Positions 5,618 through 6,328 of a stretch of DNA of 6,328 nucleotides are shown here, in pieces; the first letter of the stretch is position 1; each line of letters begins with the position of its first letter. The stretch comes from an archaeon (lineage in GTDB: Archaea; Hydrothermarchaeota; Hydrothermarchaeia; JALTZZ01; JALUTC01): contig JALTZH010000025.1 of NCBI GenBank assembly GCA_027051265.1, positions 1-6,328 of the forward strand, written 5' to 3'. The translations under genes were made by a program, and so were the position numbers. The notes beneath the pieces are model-generated. The model ran no database searches. It worked only from the letters and a program-made list of their open reading frames with translations, and was not told the origin of the DNA.

Positions 5618-5824
5618 ATGATAATTCCTATACGCTGCTTTAGTTGTGGTGCAGTTATAGCTGATAAATATGAGGAATATAAAAGAAGAGTTAAAAACGG
5701 TGAACATCCAGCAAAAGTCTTAGATGATCTAGGGATTAAAAGATATTGCTGTAGACGAATGTTTTTATCTCAAGCTGATTATCTTGACGAAATAATTGAA
5801 ATTGAAGAATACAAGGGGCCGTAG
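5618..5824 (+). CDS. rpoN: DNA-directed RNA polymerase subunit N (Rpb10 homologue)
   Basis: The 68-residue product begins [11 protein letters not shown], the signature RpoN N-terminus, and carries the zinc ligands C7, C10, C44 and C45 (CFSC and RYCCRR). It is a small assembly subunit of the archaeal RNA polymerase. Length is normal. An in-frame upstream ATG at 5564 exists but is inside rps9 and not part of the family. The gene lies 10 bases after rps9. Its last codons (AAG GGG CCG TAG) run into tRNA-Pro: ten bases (5815-5824) are shared, and the stop codon is tRNA bases T8-A9-G10. Confidence 0.95.
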   Translation: MIIPIRCFSCGAVIADKYEEYKRRVKNGEHPAKVLDDLGIKRYCCRRMFLSQADYLDEIIEIEEYKGP

Positions 5825-5888
5825 GGTAGCCTGGTGATCCTGCCGGCTTGGGGTGCCGGTGACCCAGGTTCAAATCCTGGCGGCCCCA
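5815..5888 (+). tRNA. tRNA-Pro, anticodon GGG
   Basis: A complete cloverleaf without intron: acceptor GGGGCCG (5815-5821) with CGGCCCC (5881-5887), D arm GGGT...TCCT (with a G-T and a T-T pair) and loop AGCCTGGTGA, anticodon stem CCGGC/GCCGG around TTGGGGT with anticodon GGG, variable loop TGAC, T stem CCAGG/CCTGG around TTCAAAT, and discriminator A at 5888. CCA is not encoded. It reads proline codons CCC and CCU. At about 69% G+C it contrasts strongly with its AT-rich surroundings. It sits inside the ribosomal protein operon between rpoN and rpoK, so it is probably cut from the polycistronic transcript by RNase P and a 3' endonuclease. Confidence 0.96.
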
Positions 5889-5907
5889 TATTGAGTTGGG
5901 TGTAATT

Positions 5908-6111
5908 ATGGCTGAGAAGTATACAAAATATGAAATTGCTAGAATAATTGGTGCTCGTGCTTTACAAATAGCTATGGGAGCTCCTCCACTCATAAAAATT
6001 TCCGATAATGTTATAGATCCTATTGATATAGCAATGAAAGAGTTTGAAAAAGGTGTTATTCCAATAACTGTGAGAAGAAGGCTACCTCCTAAAAAAGAGG
6101 TGATCGTATAA
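5908..6111 (+). CDS. rpoK: DNA-directed RNA polymerase subunit K (Rpb6 homologue)
   Basis: The 67-residue product has the family core TKYEIARIIGARALQIAMGA (6-25), then DPIDIAMKEFEKG (37-49) and PITVRRRLP (52-60). It stabilises the archaeal RNA polymerase core. The ATG at 5908 follows a GGGTG at 5898-5902 and gives the usual MAEKYTKYE start. A TTG four codons upstream (5896) is in frame, but it lies only 7 bases after the tRNA end and overlaps the ribosome binding site. The stop is directly followed by the eno ATG. Confidence 0.94.
   Translation: MAEKYTKYEIARIIGARALQIAMGAPPLIKISDNVIDPIDIAMKEFEKGVIPITVRRRLPPKKEVIV
6097..6104 (+). promoter_or_regulatory. Shine-Dalgarno site for enolase
   Basis: GAGGTGAT, fully complementary to the 16S tail, lies in the last codons of rpoK, 7 bases before the ATG at 6112. 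It fixes the enolase start and suggests strong, coupled translation. Confidence 0.75.
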
Positions 6112-6328
6112 ATGGAATCAATAATAACAGACATGAAAGCGAGAATAGTTCTAGACAGTAGAGGAAACGAAACAATAGAAGTTGAAGTATATACGAGAAA
6201 AGGTTATGGTATCTTCTCATCTCCAAGTGGTGCAAGTAAGGGAAAATTCGAGGCAATTTCTTATCCAGATAACAATATTTATAAATCATTGGAAGAATTC
6301 AAGAAGCTAAAAGATAAGATAATTGGAC
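6112..6328 (+). CDS. eno: Enolase, N-terminal part (cut by window end)
   Basis: 72 residues are visible. [19 protein letters not shown] (10-28) matches the enolase opening (DSRGNPTVEVEV in most enolases), and SPSGASKG (37-44) is the catalytic-loop motif SGAS(T/K)G that closes over the substrate. Enolase interconverts 2-phosphoglycerate and phosphoenolpyruvate in the cytoplasm. Directly after rpoK is its normal place in archaeal genomes, often followed by rps2. Oddities: the usual proline after DSRGN is glutamate, and the segment after the loop ([11 protein letters not shown]) lacks the usual ExRD ending, so this is a divergent archaeal form. Whether the catalytic lysine and metal ligands are kept lies beyond the window. 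The ATG directly follows the rpoK stop. Confidence 0.88.
   Translation, partial: MESIITDMKARIVLDSRGNETIEVEVYTRKGYGIFSSPSGASKGKFEAISYPDNNIYKSLEEFKKLKDKIIG

Noticed and set aside
5736-6134. 132-codon minus-strand open frame
   Set aside because: It runs antisense through rpoN, tRNA-Pro and rpoK, all firmly identified.

Overview
The window is an archaeal chromosome segment with two divergent gene blocks. Archaeal origin is shown by Pelota, the archaeal/eukaryotic-type ribosomal protein L18e, the RNA polymerase subunits RpoN and RpoK, and an enolase gene directly after rpoK. The DNA is AT-rich (roughly one third G+C by eye), but the single tRNA is about 69% G+C (51 of 74 bases), with almost all-G/C acceptor and anticodon stems. 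That contrast suggests a thermophile. A QueF-like domain and a DUF1512 protein point towards the TACK/Thermoproteota side of the Archaea. I cannot place the organism further.

Layout. Positions 3-179 (+) may hold the 3' end of an unrecognised gene. Positions 234-4147 carry four tightly packed minus-strand genes, read from right to left: a membrane-anchored DUF1512 protein, a PP-loop ATP pyrophosphatase with a KH-like N-terminal segment, a two-domain protein joining a nucleoside deoxyribosyltransferase/DNPH1-like domain to a QueF-like domain, and Pelota. The gaps are 3 and 4 bases, and the last pair overlaps by 29 bases, so one transcript is likely. The theme is RNA: probable tRNA modification (archaeosine/7-deazaguanine chemistry and PP-loop chemistry) next to rescue of stalled ribosomes.

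Positions 4148-4402 are a divergent intergenic region. From 4403 rightwards on the plus strand runs the conserved archaeal cluster rpl18e, rpl13, rps9, rpoN, tRNA-Pro(GGG), rpoK and eno (cut by the window end). Its genes are joined by short gaps or overlaps, with Shine-Dalgarno sites complementary to the archaeal 16S tail that often overlap the preceding stop codon.

Three things stand out. (1) An element of about 117 bp occurs twice in the same orientation, at 114-229 and 4233-4349, almost exactly bracketing the four-gene minus block. Each copy has a TATA-like box, conserved flanks, a variable centre that can form a hairpin, and a tail of 13-base tandem units ending in ATTGAAAG, which resembles the end of many archaeal CRISPR repeats. 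(2) The DNPH1-like/QueF-like fusion is an unusual domain pairing. (3) The stop codon of rpoN lies inside tRNA-Pro, as bases U8-A9-G10, so 5' processing of the tRNA would leave a non-stop rpoN mRNA.
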